Source: Rhizobium sp. L43
Lineage (GTDB): Bacteria > Pseudomonadota > Alphaproteobacteria > Rhizobiales > Rhizobiaceae
Length of the DNA stretch: 64,000 nucleotides
Reading direction: 5' to 3'
Assembly (NCBI RefSeq): GCF_002531725.1
Contig: NZ_NWSQ01000005.1
Location: 248,001 to 312,000 of the forward strand
The notes below the pieces were generated by a model that did not search any database, was not told the origin of the DNA, and was given only the letters and a program-made list of their open reading frames with translations. This document shows, in pieces, positions 37,170 to 46,846 of the stretch. The number at the start of each line of letters is the position of its first letter. The stretch's first letter is position 1. The position numbers and the translations under genes were made by a program.

Positions 37170-37738
37170 CACTTCTTCTTTTTCGGCTTGTCTGCGGTGA
37201 ATTTCGAAAGCTCTTCGGGATCGTCGACCAGTCCCGCCGCCAGCGGATCGATCAGCAGCGTGCCGGCCTCGAGGTCGATCTCCAGCACCGAGGCTTCGGA
37301 GAAGGGGATCAGCACCGGGCGCTTGCCCGGACCCTTGAGTTCCAGCAAATCGCCGGCGCCGAAATCGAAGACGCCGGTGACCGTGCCGTAGCTGACGCCC
37401 TTGTCGTCAAGTGCTTCGAGCCCCTCGAGATCGGCGTAGTAGAACTCGTCGTCCTCCAGCTCCTCGTCCGGCAGGTTATCGCGCTCGATATAGAGTTCCA
37501 GGCCGTTCAGCGCCTCGGCGGCATTGCGGTCGTTGACGCCGCGGAAGCGGACGACGACGACATTCTTGGTCTCGCGGATTTCGAGGACTTCGAAGCTGCG
37601 GCCGTCCATGCTGTGCAGGTGGCCGTAGTCGCCAAGGGCGCCGGGATCGGCCGTGTAGGCCTTGGCGCGCACCTCTCCCCGGAGGCCTTGCGCACCGCCG
37701 ATCGTTGCCATCAGAACGGGGTTTTCAAGCTTTGTCAT
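37169..37738 (-). CDS. rimM: 16S rRNA processing protein RimM
   Basis: This 189-residue protein has the RimM N-terminal beta-barrel ([22 protein letters not shown]) and C-terminal PRC-barrel ([20 protein letters not shown]), and ends in a Lys-rich tail KPKKKK. It helps 30S maturation by binding S19. Start 37738 has AAGGA upstream; the frame extends to 37816 without support. Coupled to trmD by stop-start overlap. Confidence 0.93.
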   Translation of the reverse strand: MTKLENPVLMATIGGAQGLRGEVRAKAYTADPGALGDYGHLHSMDGRSFEVLEIRETKNVVVVRFRGVNDRNAAEALNGLELYIERDNLPDEELEDDEFYYADLEGLEALDDKGVSYGTVTGVFDFGAGDLLELKGPGKRPVLIPFSEASVLEIDLEAGTLLIDPLAAGLVDDPEELSKFTADKPKKKK

Positions 37739-37854
37739 GGGTTCCTTCATGTGAAGCCGAAAGACAGGTTTCTCATAAACGAAGTGCGCAGGATTGGAAA
37801 CGAAAACGGGCGGCATGTCGCCATGCCGCCCGTTCGATCGAGGGACTATCCCGA

Positions 37855-38226
37855 TTATTCCGCGGCGTCAGCAGCAGCAGCGGCGGCGTCAGCGATCTTC
37901 TGAGCCTTTTCTGCGGCGCGTTCCTGGGCGCGCTTGCCGGGCTTTGCCTTCTCAGGGTTGTTCTTGGCTTCGCGCTTGGCAACGCCGGCTTCATCGAGGA
38001 AACGCAGAACGCGGTCGGTCGGCTGGGCGCCGTTTTCGATCCAGTGCTTGATGCGCTCGGCGTTCAGCTGAACGCGCTTCTCGTCGTCCTTGGCGAGCAT
38101 CGGGTTCCAGGAGCCGAGGTTTTCGAGGAAGCGGCCGTCACGCGGGCTGCGCGCATCGGCGAGAACGACGTGGTAGTACGGACGCTTCTTGGAGCCACCG
38201 CGGGCGAGACGAATTTTCAGTGCCAT
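37855..38226 (-). CDS. rpsP: 30S ribosomal protein S16 with extended C-terminus
   Basis: This is a 123-residue S16. The core (about 1-85) starts [20 protein letters not shown] and includes NLGSWNP. E. coli S16 is 82 residues; here a tail of about 40 residues rich in Lys, Glu and Ala follows ([19 protein letters not shown]). It sits between the chorismate mutase gene and rimM. Confidence 0.95.
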   Translation of the reverse strand: MALKIRLARGGSKKRPYYHVVLADARSPRDGRFLENLGSWNPMLAKDDEKRVQLNAERIKHWIENGAQPTDRVLRFLDEAGVAKREAKNNPEKAKPGKRAQERAAEKAQKIADAAAAAADAAE

Positions 38227-38274
38227 GTTCTTTACTCCTTAGGCTTTTCTTGACCGCTTCGTGGGCGGTAATGA

Positions 38275-38595
38275 CTATCGGGCTGCGGCGCTCTGTTCAG
38301 CGTGATCCGCAGCGATCTGCTCATGATGCCGGATGACTTCCTTGATGACGAAGTTCAGGAACTTCTCGGCGAAATCCGGATCCAGATGCGCATCTTCGGC
38401 AAGCTGACGAAGACGGGCGATCTGGTATTCCTCGCGCGCCGGATCGGCCGGCGGCAACTTGTACTTGGCCTTCAGCACGCCGACCTCTTTGGTGCAGCGG
38501 AAGCGTTCAGCCAGAATGTGGACGAGCGCCGCGTCGATATTGTCGATCGACTGGCGGTAGCTCGAAAGCTGGGCTTTGACGTCTGGATCAATCAT
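38275..38595 (-). CDS. Chorismate mutase (AroQ class)
   Basis: This 106-residue all-helical chorismate mutase converts chorismate to prephenate for Phe/Tyr synthesis. Features include YRQSIDNIDAALVHILAERFRCTKEVGVLKA, containing the catalytic Arg and Lys, and FAEKFLNFVIKEVIRHHEQ. Start ATG 38595 (MIDPDVKAQL) is preferred over the longer 38682 frame. It lies 16 bp after ffh on the same strand. Confidence 0.9.
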   Translation of the reverse strand: MIDPDVKAQLSSYRQSIDNIDAALVHILAERFRCTKEVGVLKAKYKLPPADPAREEYQIARLRQLAEDAHLDPDFAEKFLNFVIKEVIRHHEQIAADHAEQSAAAR

Positions 38596-38611
38596 GGGGC
38601 AGGCGATCCTT

Positions 38612-40195
38612 TCACTTCTTCTTGGGCAATCCGGGCAGGCCCGGGAAACCACCACCAAGGCCCGGCAGCTTTGCGCCACCAAGACCGGGCAATCCGCCCG
38701 GCAAGCCTCCGCCTAGACCGGGCATACCCCCACCCGGTTTTCCCAAACCCGCGGCTTCCGCCTGCTTCTGCAGCGCTTCGAGCTGCTTCGGGTCGATATT
38801 CGAGAGATCGGGCATGCCGCCCATGCCGCCGAGGCCCCCCAGCCCCATCTTGCCGGCAAGGCCGCCCATCATCTGCTTCATCATGCCGCCTTTGCCCTTG
38901 CCGCCCATCATCTTCATCATGTCGGCCATCTGGCGGTGCATCTTCAGAAGCTTGTTGATGGCGGCGGCATCGGTGCCGGAGCCGGCGGCGATGCGCTTCT
39001 TGCGCGAATGCTTGAGCAGGTCGGGATTGGAACGCTCGGCCTTGGTCATCGACTGGATGATGGCGATCTGGCGGCCGAAAAGCCTGTCGTCGAGGCCGGC
39101 CGCGGCCATCTTGTCCTTCATGCCTGACATGCCGGGCATCATGCCCATGATGCCGCCCATGCCGCCCATCTTCTGCATCTGGCGCAGCTGATCGGCGAGA
39201 TCGTCGAGATCGAACTTGCCTTTGGCCATCTTGGCGGCCATGGCGGCCGCCTTCTCGGCGTCGATGTTCTCCGCGGCGCGCTCGACGAGCGAGACAATGT
39301 CGCCCATGCCGAGAATGCGGTCGGCGATGCGGCGGGGATGGAATTCCTCCAGCTCGCTCATCTTCTCGCCGACACCGATCAGCTTGATCGGCTTGCCGGT
39401 GACGGCGCGCATCGAAAGGGCGGCACCGCCGCGGCCATCGCCATCCATGCGGGTCAGCACCAGACCGGTGATGCCGACGCGTTCGTCGAAGTTGCGGGCG
39501 AGATTGACGGCGTCCTGGCCGGTCAGGCTGTCGGCGACCAGCAGGATTTCATGCGGGTTCGAGCGCTTCTTGATGTCGGCCATCTCGACCATCAAGGGCT
39601 CGTCGATATGGGTGCGGCCGGCGGTGTCGAGGATGACGACGTCATGGCCGCCGAGTCTGGCCGCCTGCACGGCGCGGGCGGCGATATCGGTTGGCGACTG
39701 GCCTGCGATAACAGGCAGCGTGTCGATACTGGCCTGCGCGCCGAGCTGACGAAGCTGCTCCTGGGCCGCCGGACGGCGCGTGTCGAGCGACGCCATCAGC
39801 ACTTTCTTCTTGTCGCGCGTCGACAGGCGATGGGCGATCTTGGCCGACGTCGTCGTCTTGCCGGAGCCCTGCAGGCCGACCATCATGACGACAACGGGGG
39901 CGGCCGCATGCAGGTCGATGCCGACACCTTCGCCGCCCAGCATCTCGATCAGTTCGTCATGGACGATCTTGACGACCATCTGGCCGGGCTTGATCGACTT
40001 CAGGATCTCGGCGCCGACGGCCTTTTCACGCACGCGGTCGGTAAAGGAACGCACGACGTCGAGCGCGACGTCGGCCTCCAGCAACGCACGACGAACCTCT
40101 CGCAGCGCTGCGGAAACATCGGCTTCCGAAAGCGCGCCACGGCCTGTCAGTCCATTCAGAATGGATCCAAGACGGTCCTGGAGGTTTTCAAACAT
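38612..40195 (-). CDS. ffh: Signal recognition particle protein Ffh
   Basis: This 527-residue SRP GTPase has an N domain (MFENLQDRLGSILNGLTGRG), a G domain with GLQGSGKTTTSAKIA, DTAGRTHID and TRMDGDGRGGAAL, and a methionine-rich M domain (about 310-440, e.g. MGGMGGIMGMMPGMSGMK) that binds signal peptides and 4.5S RNA. A C-terminal extension of about 80 residues is built of Gly/Leu/Pro/Met blocks, ending GLPGLPKKK. Start 40195 has AAGGA upstream. It pairs with FtsY, encoded nearby on the other strand. Confidence 0.95.
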   Translation of the reverse strand: MFENLQDRLGSILNGLTGRGALSEADVSAALREVRRALLEADVALDVVRSFTDRVREKAVGAEILKSIKPGQMVVKIVHDELIEMLGGEGVGIDLHAAAPVVVMMVGLQGSGKTTTSAKIAHRLSTRDKKKVLMASLDTRRPAAQEQLRQLGAQASIDTLPVIAGQSPTDIAARAVQAARLGGHDVVILDTAGRTHIDEPLMVEMADIKKRSNPHEILLVADSLTGQDAVNLARNFDERVGITGLVLTRMDGDGRGGAALSMRAVTGKPIKLIGVGEKMSELEEFHPRRIADRILGMGDIVSLVERAAENIDAEKAAAMAAKMAKGKFDLDDLADQLRQMQKMGGMGGIMGMMPGMSGMKDKMAAAGLDDRLFGRQIAIIQSMTKAERSNPDLLKHSRKKRIAAGSGTDAAAINKLLKMHRQMADMMKMMGGKGKGGMMKQMMGGLAGKMGLGGLGGMGGMPDLSNIDPKQLEALQKQAEAAGLGKPGGGMPGLGGGLPGGLPGLGGAKLPGLGGGFPGLPGLPKKK

Positions 40196-40617
40196 CGGCT
40201 CTTCCTTGATACGTTTCGGGCGGGTTCGATATGCCCGGAAACGTCGTGCTTTTCCTTGACGAAAACAAGACGCAAAGCCAAAAAGCACCCGAGGGCGCAT
40301 CGCGCTGTCGGGTGTTGACCTCCGGGATCTCAAAGTCCCGGTCGGCGGCTCGGAGTCATCAGGCTCGTCGCGGATTGGGCGCGATAAACAGGAAAGCCGT
40401 GGGAAAGTCAAGGCGAATGCGTGGAATGACCGCGTGGCGGGCTTTTCGGAAGCGCTGCGACCTGGCGCGAGCGATTAAAATTTCGGCCGGCAGTCCAAAT
40501 TCGCGATATAGGCCAGTTGCAAAATATTCCACTTATGATTCTACTTTCTACTTAAGTGCATCCTGTAAAATGATTCGTAAATATCCTTGATGCCGAATGA
40601 TTCGGCGGAGATATTGA
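40196..40617. other. Divergent region between ffh and a small ORF
   Basis: About 420 bp contain the ffh leader structure at 40283-40358 (listed separately) and probably promoters for both directions. The part from 40480 to 40617 is AT-rich. Long frames here have no ribosome site or domain. Confidence 0.6.
40283..40358 (-). promoter_or_regulatory. Attenuator-like structure upstream of ffh
   Basis: On the minus strand two hairpins stand in series. The first (40316-40358) has outer arms TGACTCCG/CGGAGGTCA and inner CCGGGA/TCCCGG. The second (40286-40314) has CACCCGA/TCGGGTG with inner GCGC/GCGC and is followed by CTTTTTGG, a terminator shape. No gene on this strand lies upstream, so it would end a short leader or a small RNA about 90 nt before ffh. 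Confidence 0.55.
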
Positions 40618-40821
40618 ATGATAAATCCTGATATTGAGAGCTGGGCGCTGGCGCGGGCTCACCATATTGTCCTGAACGAAGGCCTGAACCTTGCCAAGGC
40701 GGCACAGGACCTGGACCGCAAACGGTCCCGCTCGCTGGTCTACGAGCTGAGAAAGGTCATCACCGCCGCTATCGTCGAAGCACATGCGGCGTCTTTCGAT
40801 TCCGACGGTGCGCGGCGTTAA
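40618..40821 (+). CDS. Small conserved-looking hypothetical protein (67 aa)
   Basis: This frame starts at ATG 40618 with GGAG 7 nt upstream and encodes an alanine-rich, mostly helical 67-residue protein. A helix-turn-helix-like stretch is possible ([25 protein letters not shown]). It lies 113 bp before dapF. I recognise no family. The ribosome site and normal codon use make it likely real. Confidence 0.55.
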   Translation: MINPDIESWALARAHHIVLNEGLNLAKAAQDLDRKRSRSLVYELRKVITAAIVEAHAASFDSDGARR

Positions 40822-40934
40822 AAGCCGAACTGCCGCGAAAGGGGTTGCCGGCGGCAAACCTGCCCGGTACTCACCCACTGGTAATTCCTTCGCATTTCCG
40901 CCATATACAGCGGAAAGACGGACGGAATGATATC

Positions 40935-41840
40935 ATGAGCGCAACGGTCGAATTCGCGAGGATGAACGGGCTTGGCAACAAGATCCTGGTCGTCGACATG
41001 CGCGGCCGGCCGGATAAGGTGACGCCGGCGGCGGCGGTCGCGCTCAATGCCGATCCGCAGACCGAGTTCGATCAGATCATGGCGATCCATGATCCGAAGG
41101 CCGACGGCACCGATGCCTTCATCGATATCTTGAACTCCGATGGCTCGAAGGCGCAGGCCTGCGGCAACGGCACGCGCTGCGTCGTGCAGGCGCTTGCCGC
41201 CGAGACCGGCCGAAAGGCCTTCACCTTCCAGACGGTTGCCGGCATCCTCAACGCCGTCGAGCATGACGACGGGACGATTTCTGTCGATATGGGCCGGCCG
41301 GTCTTTGATTGGGACAGGATCCCGCTGGCGGAAGAATTCCACGACACCAGCCGCATCGAACTGCAGATCGGCCCGATCGACAATCCGGTGCTGCATTCGC
41401 CGTCGGCAATGTCGATGGGCAATCCGCATGCGATCTTCTGGGTGGACAGGGATGTGATGTCCTATGATCTCGCCCGCTTCGGACCGCTGCTCGAAAACCA
41501 TCCGATGTTTCCCGAGCGCGCCAATATCACGCTGGCGCAGGTGACCTCGCCGACATCGCTGACGACGCGGACCTGGGAGCGCGGCGCGGGCCTGACGCTT
41601 GCCTGCGGCTCGGCCGCCTGTTCTGCCGCCGTCAGCGCCGCGCGCACCGGCCGTACCGGCCGCACTGTGACGATCAATGTGGCGAGCGCCAAGCCGCCGG
41701 CGACACTTTCCATCGAATGGCGCGAGCGCGACGACCATGTCATCATGACCGGCCCGGCCGAATGGGAATGGTCGGGCAGGCTCGATCCGTCGACGGGTCT
41801 CTGGTCGCGCGAGGATACCCGAGAGGCGGAGGCGCAGTGA
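40935..41840 (+). CDS. dapF: Diaminopimelate epimerase
   Basis: This 301-residue epimerase interconverts LL- and meso-diaminopimelate for lysine and peptidoglycan. The two catalytic cysteines are in [14 protein letters not shown] and [14 protein letters not shown]. The N-terminus [15 protein letters not shown] is typical. Start ATG 40935 is the first sensible one. It overlaps mtaB by 4 bp (GTGA). Confidence 0.95.
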   Translation: MSATVEFARMNGLGNKILVVDMRGRPDKVTPAAAVALNADPQTEFDQIMAIHDPKADGTDAFIDILNSDGSKAQACGNGTRCVVQALAAETGRKAFTFQTVAGILNAVEHDDGTISVDMGRPVFDWDRIPLAEEFHDTSRIELQIGPIDNPVLHSPSAMSMGNPHAIFWVDRDVMSYDLARFGPLLENHPMFPERANITLAQVTSPTSLTTRTWERGAGLTLACGSAACSAAVSAARTGRTGRTVTINVASAKPPATLSIEWRERDDHVIMTGPAEWEWSGRLDPSTGLWSREDTREAEAQ

Positions 41841-43111
41841 GCGGCGTCGAGGTCATTACCTTCGGCTGCCGCCTCAACACATATGAATCCGAAGTGATGA
41901 AGGCGCAGGCTGAAAAGGCCGGGCTCAACAATGCCATCCTGGTCAATACCTGTGCCGTGACCGGCGAGGCCGTGCGCCAGGCACGCCAGGCGATCCGCCG
42001 GGCGCGGCGCGACAATCCGCATGCCCGCATCATCGTCACCGGCTGCGCCGCGCAGACGGAAAAGCAGACCTTTGCCGAAATGGCGGAGGTCGATGCCGTG
42101 CTCGGCAATGAGGAGAAGCTGACCAGCGCCTCCTATCGCAGCCTGCCGGATTTCGGCGTTTCGGCCGAAGAGAAGCTCCGCGTCAACGACATTATGAGCG
42201 TCAAGGCGACGGCGCCGCAGATGGTCAGGCATATCGACGGCCATGTGCGCGCCTTCATCCAGGTGCAGAACGGCTGCGACCATCGCTGCACCTTCTGTAT
42301 CATCCCCTATGGCCGCGGCAATTCCCGCTCCGTGCCGATGGGGGCGGTCGTCGACCAGGCCCGCAAGCTCGTCGACAGCGGTTACCGCGAGATCGTCCTG
42401 ACCGGCGTCGACGCCACCAGCTATGGCGGCGATCTGCCCGGCGCCCCGACGCTCGGGCTTTTGGCGAAGACGCTGCTGAAGCAGCTCCCCGATATCCGCC
42501 GCCTCAGGCTTTCCTCGATCGACAGTATCGAGGCCGATGCCCATCTGATGGATCTGATTGCCGCCGAGCCGCGCTTCATGCCGCATCTGCATCTGTCGCT
42601 GCAGCATGGCGACGACATGATCCTGAAGCGGATGAAGCGCCGCCATTTGCGCGCCGACGCGCTGCGTTTCATCGAGGAGGCACGCCGCCTTCGCCCCGAG
42701 ATGAGCTTCGGCGCCGATATGATCGCCGGCTTTCCCACCGAAACCGAAGAGATGTTCGACAATGCCGTGCGGCTGGCCGAAGAGGCTGGTATCGCCCATC
42801 TGCATGTTTTCCCCTACAGCCCGCGTCCCGGCACGCCGGCCGCCCGCATGCCGCAGCTCGACCGGTCGCTGGTCAAGGATCGCGCCGCAAGGCTGCGCGC
42901 CGCTGGACATAGGCTGCATCAATCCCATCTCGACGGCATGATCGGAACCCGGCAATGGCTGCTTGTTGAAAACAACGGCCTGGCGCATACGGAAAACTTC
43001 ACGCTGGTTGCCGCGCCCGGCCTTCGTCCCGGCGAACTTGTGCCGGTCACGATCACCGGCCACAATGGCAAGCATCTCGACATGCAATTGACGGCCGCTG
43101 CCGCGGCCTGA
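41837..43111 (+). CDS. mtaB: tRNA t6A37 methylthiotransferase MtaB
   Basis: This 424-residue radical-SAM enzyme turns t6A37 into ms2t6A37. It has an N-terminal UPF0004 domain ([21 protein letters not shown] and TGCAAQ cysteines for one cluster), the radical-SAM core with [16 protein letters not shown] for the other, and a C-terminal TRAM-like part. GTG start at 41837 overlaps dapF. The dapF-mtaB pair is common in alphaproteobacteria. Confidence 0.93.
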   Translation: MSGVEVITFGCRLNTYESEVMKAQAEKAGLNNAILVNTCAVTGEAVRQARQAIRRARRDNPHARIIVTGCAAQTEKQTFAEMAEVDAVLGNEEKLTSASYRSLPDFGVSAEEKLRVNDIMSVKATAPQMVRHIDGHVRAFIQVQNGCDHRCTFCIIPYGRGNSRSVPMGAVVDQARKLVDSGYREIVLTGVDATSYGGDLPGAPTLGLLAKTLLKQLPDIRRLRLSSIDSIEADAHLMDLIAAEPRFMPHLHLSLQHGDDMILKRMKRRHLRADALRFIEEARRLRPEMSFGADMIAGFPTETEEMFDNAVRLAEEAGIAHLHVFPYSPRPGTPAARMPQLDRSLVKDRAARLRAAGHRLHQSHLDGMIGTRQWLLVENNGLAHTENFTLVAAPGLRPGELVPVTITGHNGKHLDMQLTAAAAA

Positions 43112-43127
43112 CTTTCACGGAATCCCC

Positions 43128-44726
43128 ATGGCGCTCAGTTTCATCAAAAAGGTCTTCACCTTCGGCAAGCCGGCTGAAGAGCCTGTGCCTGAGGTCGTGG
43201 AAAAGGAGCTGGAGCCACGTTCACGCGACGAAGATCTGCCGGTTGCTGACGATCCGGTGCTGGCCGAGGAAATGGATACGGCCGGCGGGCCGGCTGCCGA
43301 TATTGACGAGGGCGGGGTCGAAGCACCTGTTGCTGAAGATGATGTCGAACCCTCAATCCTGCCAGCTGCGGACCAACTGAGCGATATGGGTGTCGTACCG
43401 CTTTCGTTGCTGGAAGCCGAGGCAGCAGCAGAGGCGGAGACTGAAATCCAGGCGGTCGCCGAAACCGTTGCGGAAATACCCGCTTCTGTCCCTCTGGGAC
43501 ATCTCCCCCACGAGGCGGGAGATCCTGTGGAGACCGGAGCGCTAGAACAGCCGGCTGACCTCGAAGAGATCGTCGAAAAGCTTCCGGAAGAGATTCCGGC
43601 TGAGGATGATGCGGGGCTGGATTCGCCCTTCCAGCCAATCTCCCCACTTGTGGGGGAGATGCCCGGCAGGGCAGAGGGGGGTATCGCACCCGCCGAGCCC
43701 TCCGAAACGACCGCGGCAGAACCGGAGACCGGCTCTCCCATTCTCCCAAAAGGCTTCGCCACCGGCCCACGGGTCGTAGAGCCGGCTCCGGTTGTCCTGC
43801 AGCCAAAACTCAGCTGGTTCCAGCGCCTGCGCAACGGCCTTGCACGCACCTCCTCGCAGCTGACCGGCCAGATCACCGCGCTCTTCACCAAGCGCAAGCT
43901 CGATGACGAGACACTGCAGGATCTCGAAGATCTGCTGATCCAGGCCGATCTCGGCGTCGAGACCGCGTTGCGCGTCACCGACACGCTGGCTTCGGAGCGC
44001 TACGGCAAGGATGTGACCGGCGAGGATGTCAGCCGGATCATGGCGTCCGAAATCGCCAAGGTGCTGAAGCCGGTCGCGAAGCCGCTGCAGCTCGACCTCT
44101 CGCACAAGCCGCATGTCATCCTCGTCGTCGGCGTCAACGGCACCGGCAAGACGACGACGATCGGCAAGCTGGCGGCAAAGCTTTCCGGCGCCGGGCTGAA
44201 GGTGATGCTGGCCGCCGGCGATACTTTCCGTGCGGCGGCGATCGAGCAGCTGAAGATCTGGGCTGAGCGGACCAATTCCGAATTCATCGGCACCAAGCTC
44301 GGCGCCGATGCGGCCGGTCTTGCCTATGACGCCTTCGAGCAGGCGAAGGCAAAAAAATGCGACGTGCTGATCGTCGATACGGCCGGCCGCCTGCAGAACA
44401 AGGCCGAGCTGATGGCCGAACTCGAAAAGATCGTGCGCGTGCTCGGCAAGCTCGATCCCGATGCGCCGCACACCGTGCTGCAGACGCTCGACGCCACCAC
44501 CGGGCAGAATGCGCTGAGCCAGGTCGAGATCTTCCGCAATGTTGCCGGCGTCAACGGGCTGATCATGACAAAGCTCGACGGCACGGCGCGCGGCGGCATT
44601 CTTGTTGCCATCTCCGCCAAGCACAAGCTGCCGGTCTATTTCATCGGCGTCGGCGAGGGTGTCGAGGATCTGGAGCCGTTCGAGGCCGAGGATTTCGCGC
44701 ATGCCATTGCCGGGCTTGGGCAATGA
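43128..44726 (+). CDS. ftsY: Signal recognition particle receptor FtsY
   Basis: This 532-residue SRP receptor has a long acidic N-terminal A region (about 1-225), an N domain (RLRNGLARTSSQLTGQITAL) and a G domain with GVNGTGKTTTIGKLAAKLSG, DTFRAAAIEQL, DTAGRLQNKAEL and TKLDGTARGG. It docks Ffh-ribosome complexes at the inner membrane. The A region contains, in frame, sequence derived from an intergenic palindromic repeat (peptides SVPLGHLPHEAGDP and SPLVGEMPGRAEGG). It starts 16 bp after mtaB. Confidence 0.95.
   Translation: MALSFIKKVFTFGKPAEEPVPEVVEKELEPRSRDEDLPVADDPVLAEEMDTAGGPAADIDEGGVEAPVAEDDVEPSILPAADQLSDMGVVPLSLLEAEAAAEAETEIQAVAETVAEIPASVPLGHLPHEAGDPVETGALEQPADLEEIVEKLPEEIPAEDDAGLDSPFQPISPLVGEMPGRAEGGIAPAEPSETTAAEPETGSPILPKGFATGPRVVEPAPVVLQPKLSWFQRLRNGLARTSSQLTGQITALFTKRKLDDETLQDLEDLLIQADLGVETALRVTDTLASERYGKDVTGEDVSRIMASEIAKVLKPVAKPLQLDLSHKPHVILVVGVNGTGKTTTIGKLAAKLSGAGLKVMLAAGDTFRAAAIEQLKIWAERTNSEFIGTKLGADAAGLAYDAFEQAKAKKCDVLIVDTAGRLQNKAELMAELEKIVRVLGKLDPDAPHTVLQTLDATTGQNALSQVEIFRNVAGVNGLIMTKLDGTARGGILVAISAKHKLPVYFIGVGEGVEDLEPFEAEDFAHAIAGLGQ
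43486..43682. repeat. Palindromic repeat, family C, inside the ftsY coding region
   Basis: The right block (43634-43682) reads CCAATCTCCCC..TTGTGGGGGAGATGCCCGGC, then AGGGCAGAGGGGGG, nearly identical to the intergenic copy at 48688-48735. The left block (43486-43524) is a diverged inverse copy (CTCTGGGACATCTCCCCCAC). The distance and orientation of the blocks match the complete intergenic element. Confidence 0.8.
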
Positions 44727-44804
44727 TGCCACAGATATGCCGCCGAAAGCCTGCAAGGCACGGCCGGCCCGCAGGTTTCCAGGAAGAACAGGTTTGAAGA
44801 AGGC

Positions 44805-45479
44805 ATGAGCACCGAAAGTGATATCACCCCATCCGCGGCCGACCGGCATCATCCGCTGCTGAAGCTGGCGCTGGAACTCGGGCCGCTGCTGATCTTCTTC
44901 TTCGCCAATCTGCGCGCCGAGTGGCTCGCTGTACAGTTTCCGGCCCTTGCCGCATTGGGCGGACCGCTGTTCATCGCCACCGCCCTTTTCATGTTGGCAA
45001 CGATTGTTTCGCTGATCGTCTCGAAAGTCGTACTCGGCCATCTCCCGATCATGCCCTTTGTCTCCGGTCTGGTGGTGTTGAGCTTCGGGGCGCTGGCGAT
45101 TTATCTGCAGAACGAGACCTTCATCAAGATGAAGCCGACGATCATCAACGCCCTCTTCGGTGTCGCGTTGCTCGGCGGGCTTGTTTTCGGAAAGTCATTG
45201 CTCGGCTATGTATTCAATACGGCCTTCGAGCTTGACGCCGAAGGCTGGCGCAAGCTTACCGTCCGCTGGGGGATCTTCTTCCTGTTCTGTGCGATTCTGA
45301 ACGAGGTCGTCTGGCGCGGCTTCAACTGGTATTACCAGCCTGACATGAAAGCGGCGGACAATGCCTGGGTGGTCTTCAAGGTCTGGGGCAACCTCCCGAT
45401 TACCCTCATCTTCACCATGTCGCAGATGCCGCTCATTCTGAAGCATAGCGTCACTCCAGAAACGGACGGCGAGAAGTGA
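44805..45479 (+). CDS. yciB: Inner membrane septation protein A (YciB/IspZ)
   Basis: This 224-residue protein has about five to six membrane segments and the YciB pattern: [40 protein letters not shown] and [17 protein letters not shown]. YciB interacts with cell-elongation and division proteins and helps envelope integrity. It follows ftsY by 78 bp and overlaps the DUF2585 gene by 4 bp. Confidence 0.92.
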   Translation: MSTESDITPSAADRHHPLLKLALELGPLLIFFFANLRAEWLAVQFPALAALGGPLFIATALFMLATIVSLIVSKVVLGHLPIMPFVSGLVVLSFGALAIYLQNETFIKMKPTIINALFGVALLGGLVFGKSLLGYVFNTAFELDAEGWRKLTVRWGIFFLFCAILNEVVWRGFNWYYQPDMKAADNAWVVFKVWGNLPITLIFTMSQMPLILKHSVTPETDGEK

Positions 45480-46063
45480 GCGCTGCAGAGGCTGAATATC
45501 GTGTGAGACACCAGACCTACTGGTTCGTCGCCTGCCTTGCGGTGCTGGTCGCCCAGATCGTCGCCGAATATCTGATGGGCCGCGTGCCGATCTGCGCCTG
45601 CGGTTATGTCAAGCTCTGGGAGGGCGGGGTCAATACCAGCGGCAATTCGCAGCACCTGTCGGACTGGTACACGCCGTCGCACATCATCCACGGCTTCCTG
45701 TTCTACGGGCTCGGCCATCTCGTCCTGCGCCGCAAGCCGCTGGCGGCACGGCTGCTGCTGGCGCTGTTCATCGAATCCGGCTGGGAACTGCTGGAGAATT
45801 CGCCCCTCATCATCGACCGCTACCGCACGGCGACGATCGCGCTCGACTATTATGGCGACAGCATTCTGAACTCGGCGATGGACGCCGTCTTCATGTGTGT
45901 GGGCTTCTTCTTCGCATCGCGCGCGCCGGTCGCGCTGACGGTGGCGATCGCCATCTTTTTCGAAATTTTCACCGGCTATGTGATCCGCGACAACCTGACG
46001 CTCAACGTGGTGATGCTGATCTGGCCGGTGGAGGCGATCAAGGTCTGGCAGTGTGGTGGTTAA
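45476..46063 (+). CDS. DUF2585 (UPF0314) membrane protein
   Basis: This 195-residue protein has a GTG start overlapping the yciB stop. It has about four membrane segments and conserved polar blocks between them: [51 protein letters not shown] and [13 protein letters not shown]. The Asp, His and Glu residues in these blocks hint at an intramembrane enzyme, but the function is unknown. Found mainly in Rhizobiales, next to yciB. Confidence 0.88.
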   Translation: MSAAEAEYRVRHQTYWFVACLAVLVAQIVAEYLMGRVPICACGYVKLWEGGVNTSGNSQHLSDWYTPSHIIHGFLFYGLGHLVLRRKPLAARLLLALFIESGWELLENSPLIIDRYRTATIALDYYGDSILNSAMDAVFMCVGFFFASRAPVALTVAIAIFFEIFTGYVIRDNLTLNVVMLIWPVEAIKVWQCGG

Positions 46064-46064
46064 G

Positions 46065-46219
46065 ACCCCTCCCCGACCCCTCCCCACAAGGGGGAGGGGC
46101 TTGGATGCCGCTCCCGCTGTTTTCTATCTCACCCTTGCATCCGCAGAAAGGCTGACGTTTCCCCCAGTTGGCGCAGCGCGTTAGTCCCTCCCCCTTGTGG
46201 GGAGGGGTTGGGGAGGGGT
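46065..46219. repeat. Long inverted repeat between convergent genes (35-bp arms)
   Basis: The left arm 46065-46099 and right arm 46185-46219 are reverse complements with two mismatches. Both consist of CCCCTCCCC-type blocks around a CCCTTGTGGGG core. The right arm is followed by TTTT on the plus strand. It fills the convergent gap between the DUF2585 gene and ccmG and may serve as a two-way terminator. Confidence 0.8.
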
Positions 46220-46237
46220 TTTGCGTAAAGCAATCGC

Positions 46238-46846
46238 CTACGAAACCGGCTTGCCGAGCGCCTTTTCCATCGCCGGAAACAGACCTTCCTTCAGGCTGAC
46301 ATCGTCGAACGGGCCGACGCGCTTATAGAGGATCGTGCCGTCGGGGGCGACCAGATAGCTTTCCGGAATGCCGTAGACGCCCCAGTCGATCGCCGCCTTG
46401 CCGTTCGGATCGATGCCGATCGCCTGGTAGGGATTGCCGAGCTCGCCGAGGAAACGCAGGGCGTTGTCGCTCTGGTCCTTGTAGTTGATGGCGACGATGT
46501 TCAGCCGTCCGTCTTTTGCCAGCTCTTTCAAAACAGGATGTTCGTCGCGGCAGGGGACGCACCAGGAGGCGAAGACGTTGACGAGGGTGAGCTTGCCCCT
46601 GATCGCTGCATCGGTCAGCGCCGGCAGGTTGGCGCCGTTGAGCGGCGGAAGGTTGAGCGTCGGCGCCTTGGTGCCGATCAGGGCGGAAGGGATTTCGGTG
46701 ATGTTCTTGCCGTGGAAATCCTGGTCGTAGAGCATTTTCGCGGCGGTTGCCGCGATGCCGCCGAAGACGATCAGCGGCAGAAGCGCCAGCACGAAGCTGC
46801 CGCGCCCGCGCGGCTTGCCGGTCGGGATTTCCGGCGCCTCGCTCAT
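46238..46846 (-). CDS. ccmG: Cytochrome c maturation thioredoxin CcmG (DsbE/CycY)
   Basis: This 202-residue protein has one N-terminal membrane anchor ([19 protein letters not shown]) and a periplasmic thioredoxin fold with [15 protein letters not shown] and the family insert [11 protein letters not shown] with cis-Pro. It reduces apocytochrome c or CcmH. It overlaps ccmD by 4 bp (ATGA). Confidence 0.94.
   Translation of the reverse strand: MSEAPEIPTGKPRGRGSFVLALLPLIVFGGIAATAAKMLYDQDFHGKNITEIPSALIGTKAPTLNLPPLNGANLPALTDAAIRGKLTLVNVFASWCVPCRDEHPVLKELAKDGRLNIVAINYKDQSDNALRFLGELGNPYQAIGIDPNGKAAIDWGVYGIPESYLVAPDGTILYKRVGPFDDVSLKEGLFPAMEKALGKPVS

Noticed and set aside
44723..44797. 24-codon frame starting in an ATGA overlap with the ftsY stop
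   Set aside because: The position is suggestive of coupling, but it is very short with no recognisable pattern. Conservation would be needed to call it.
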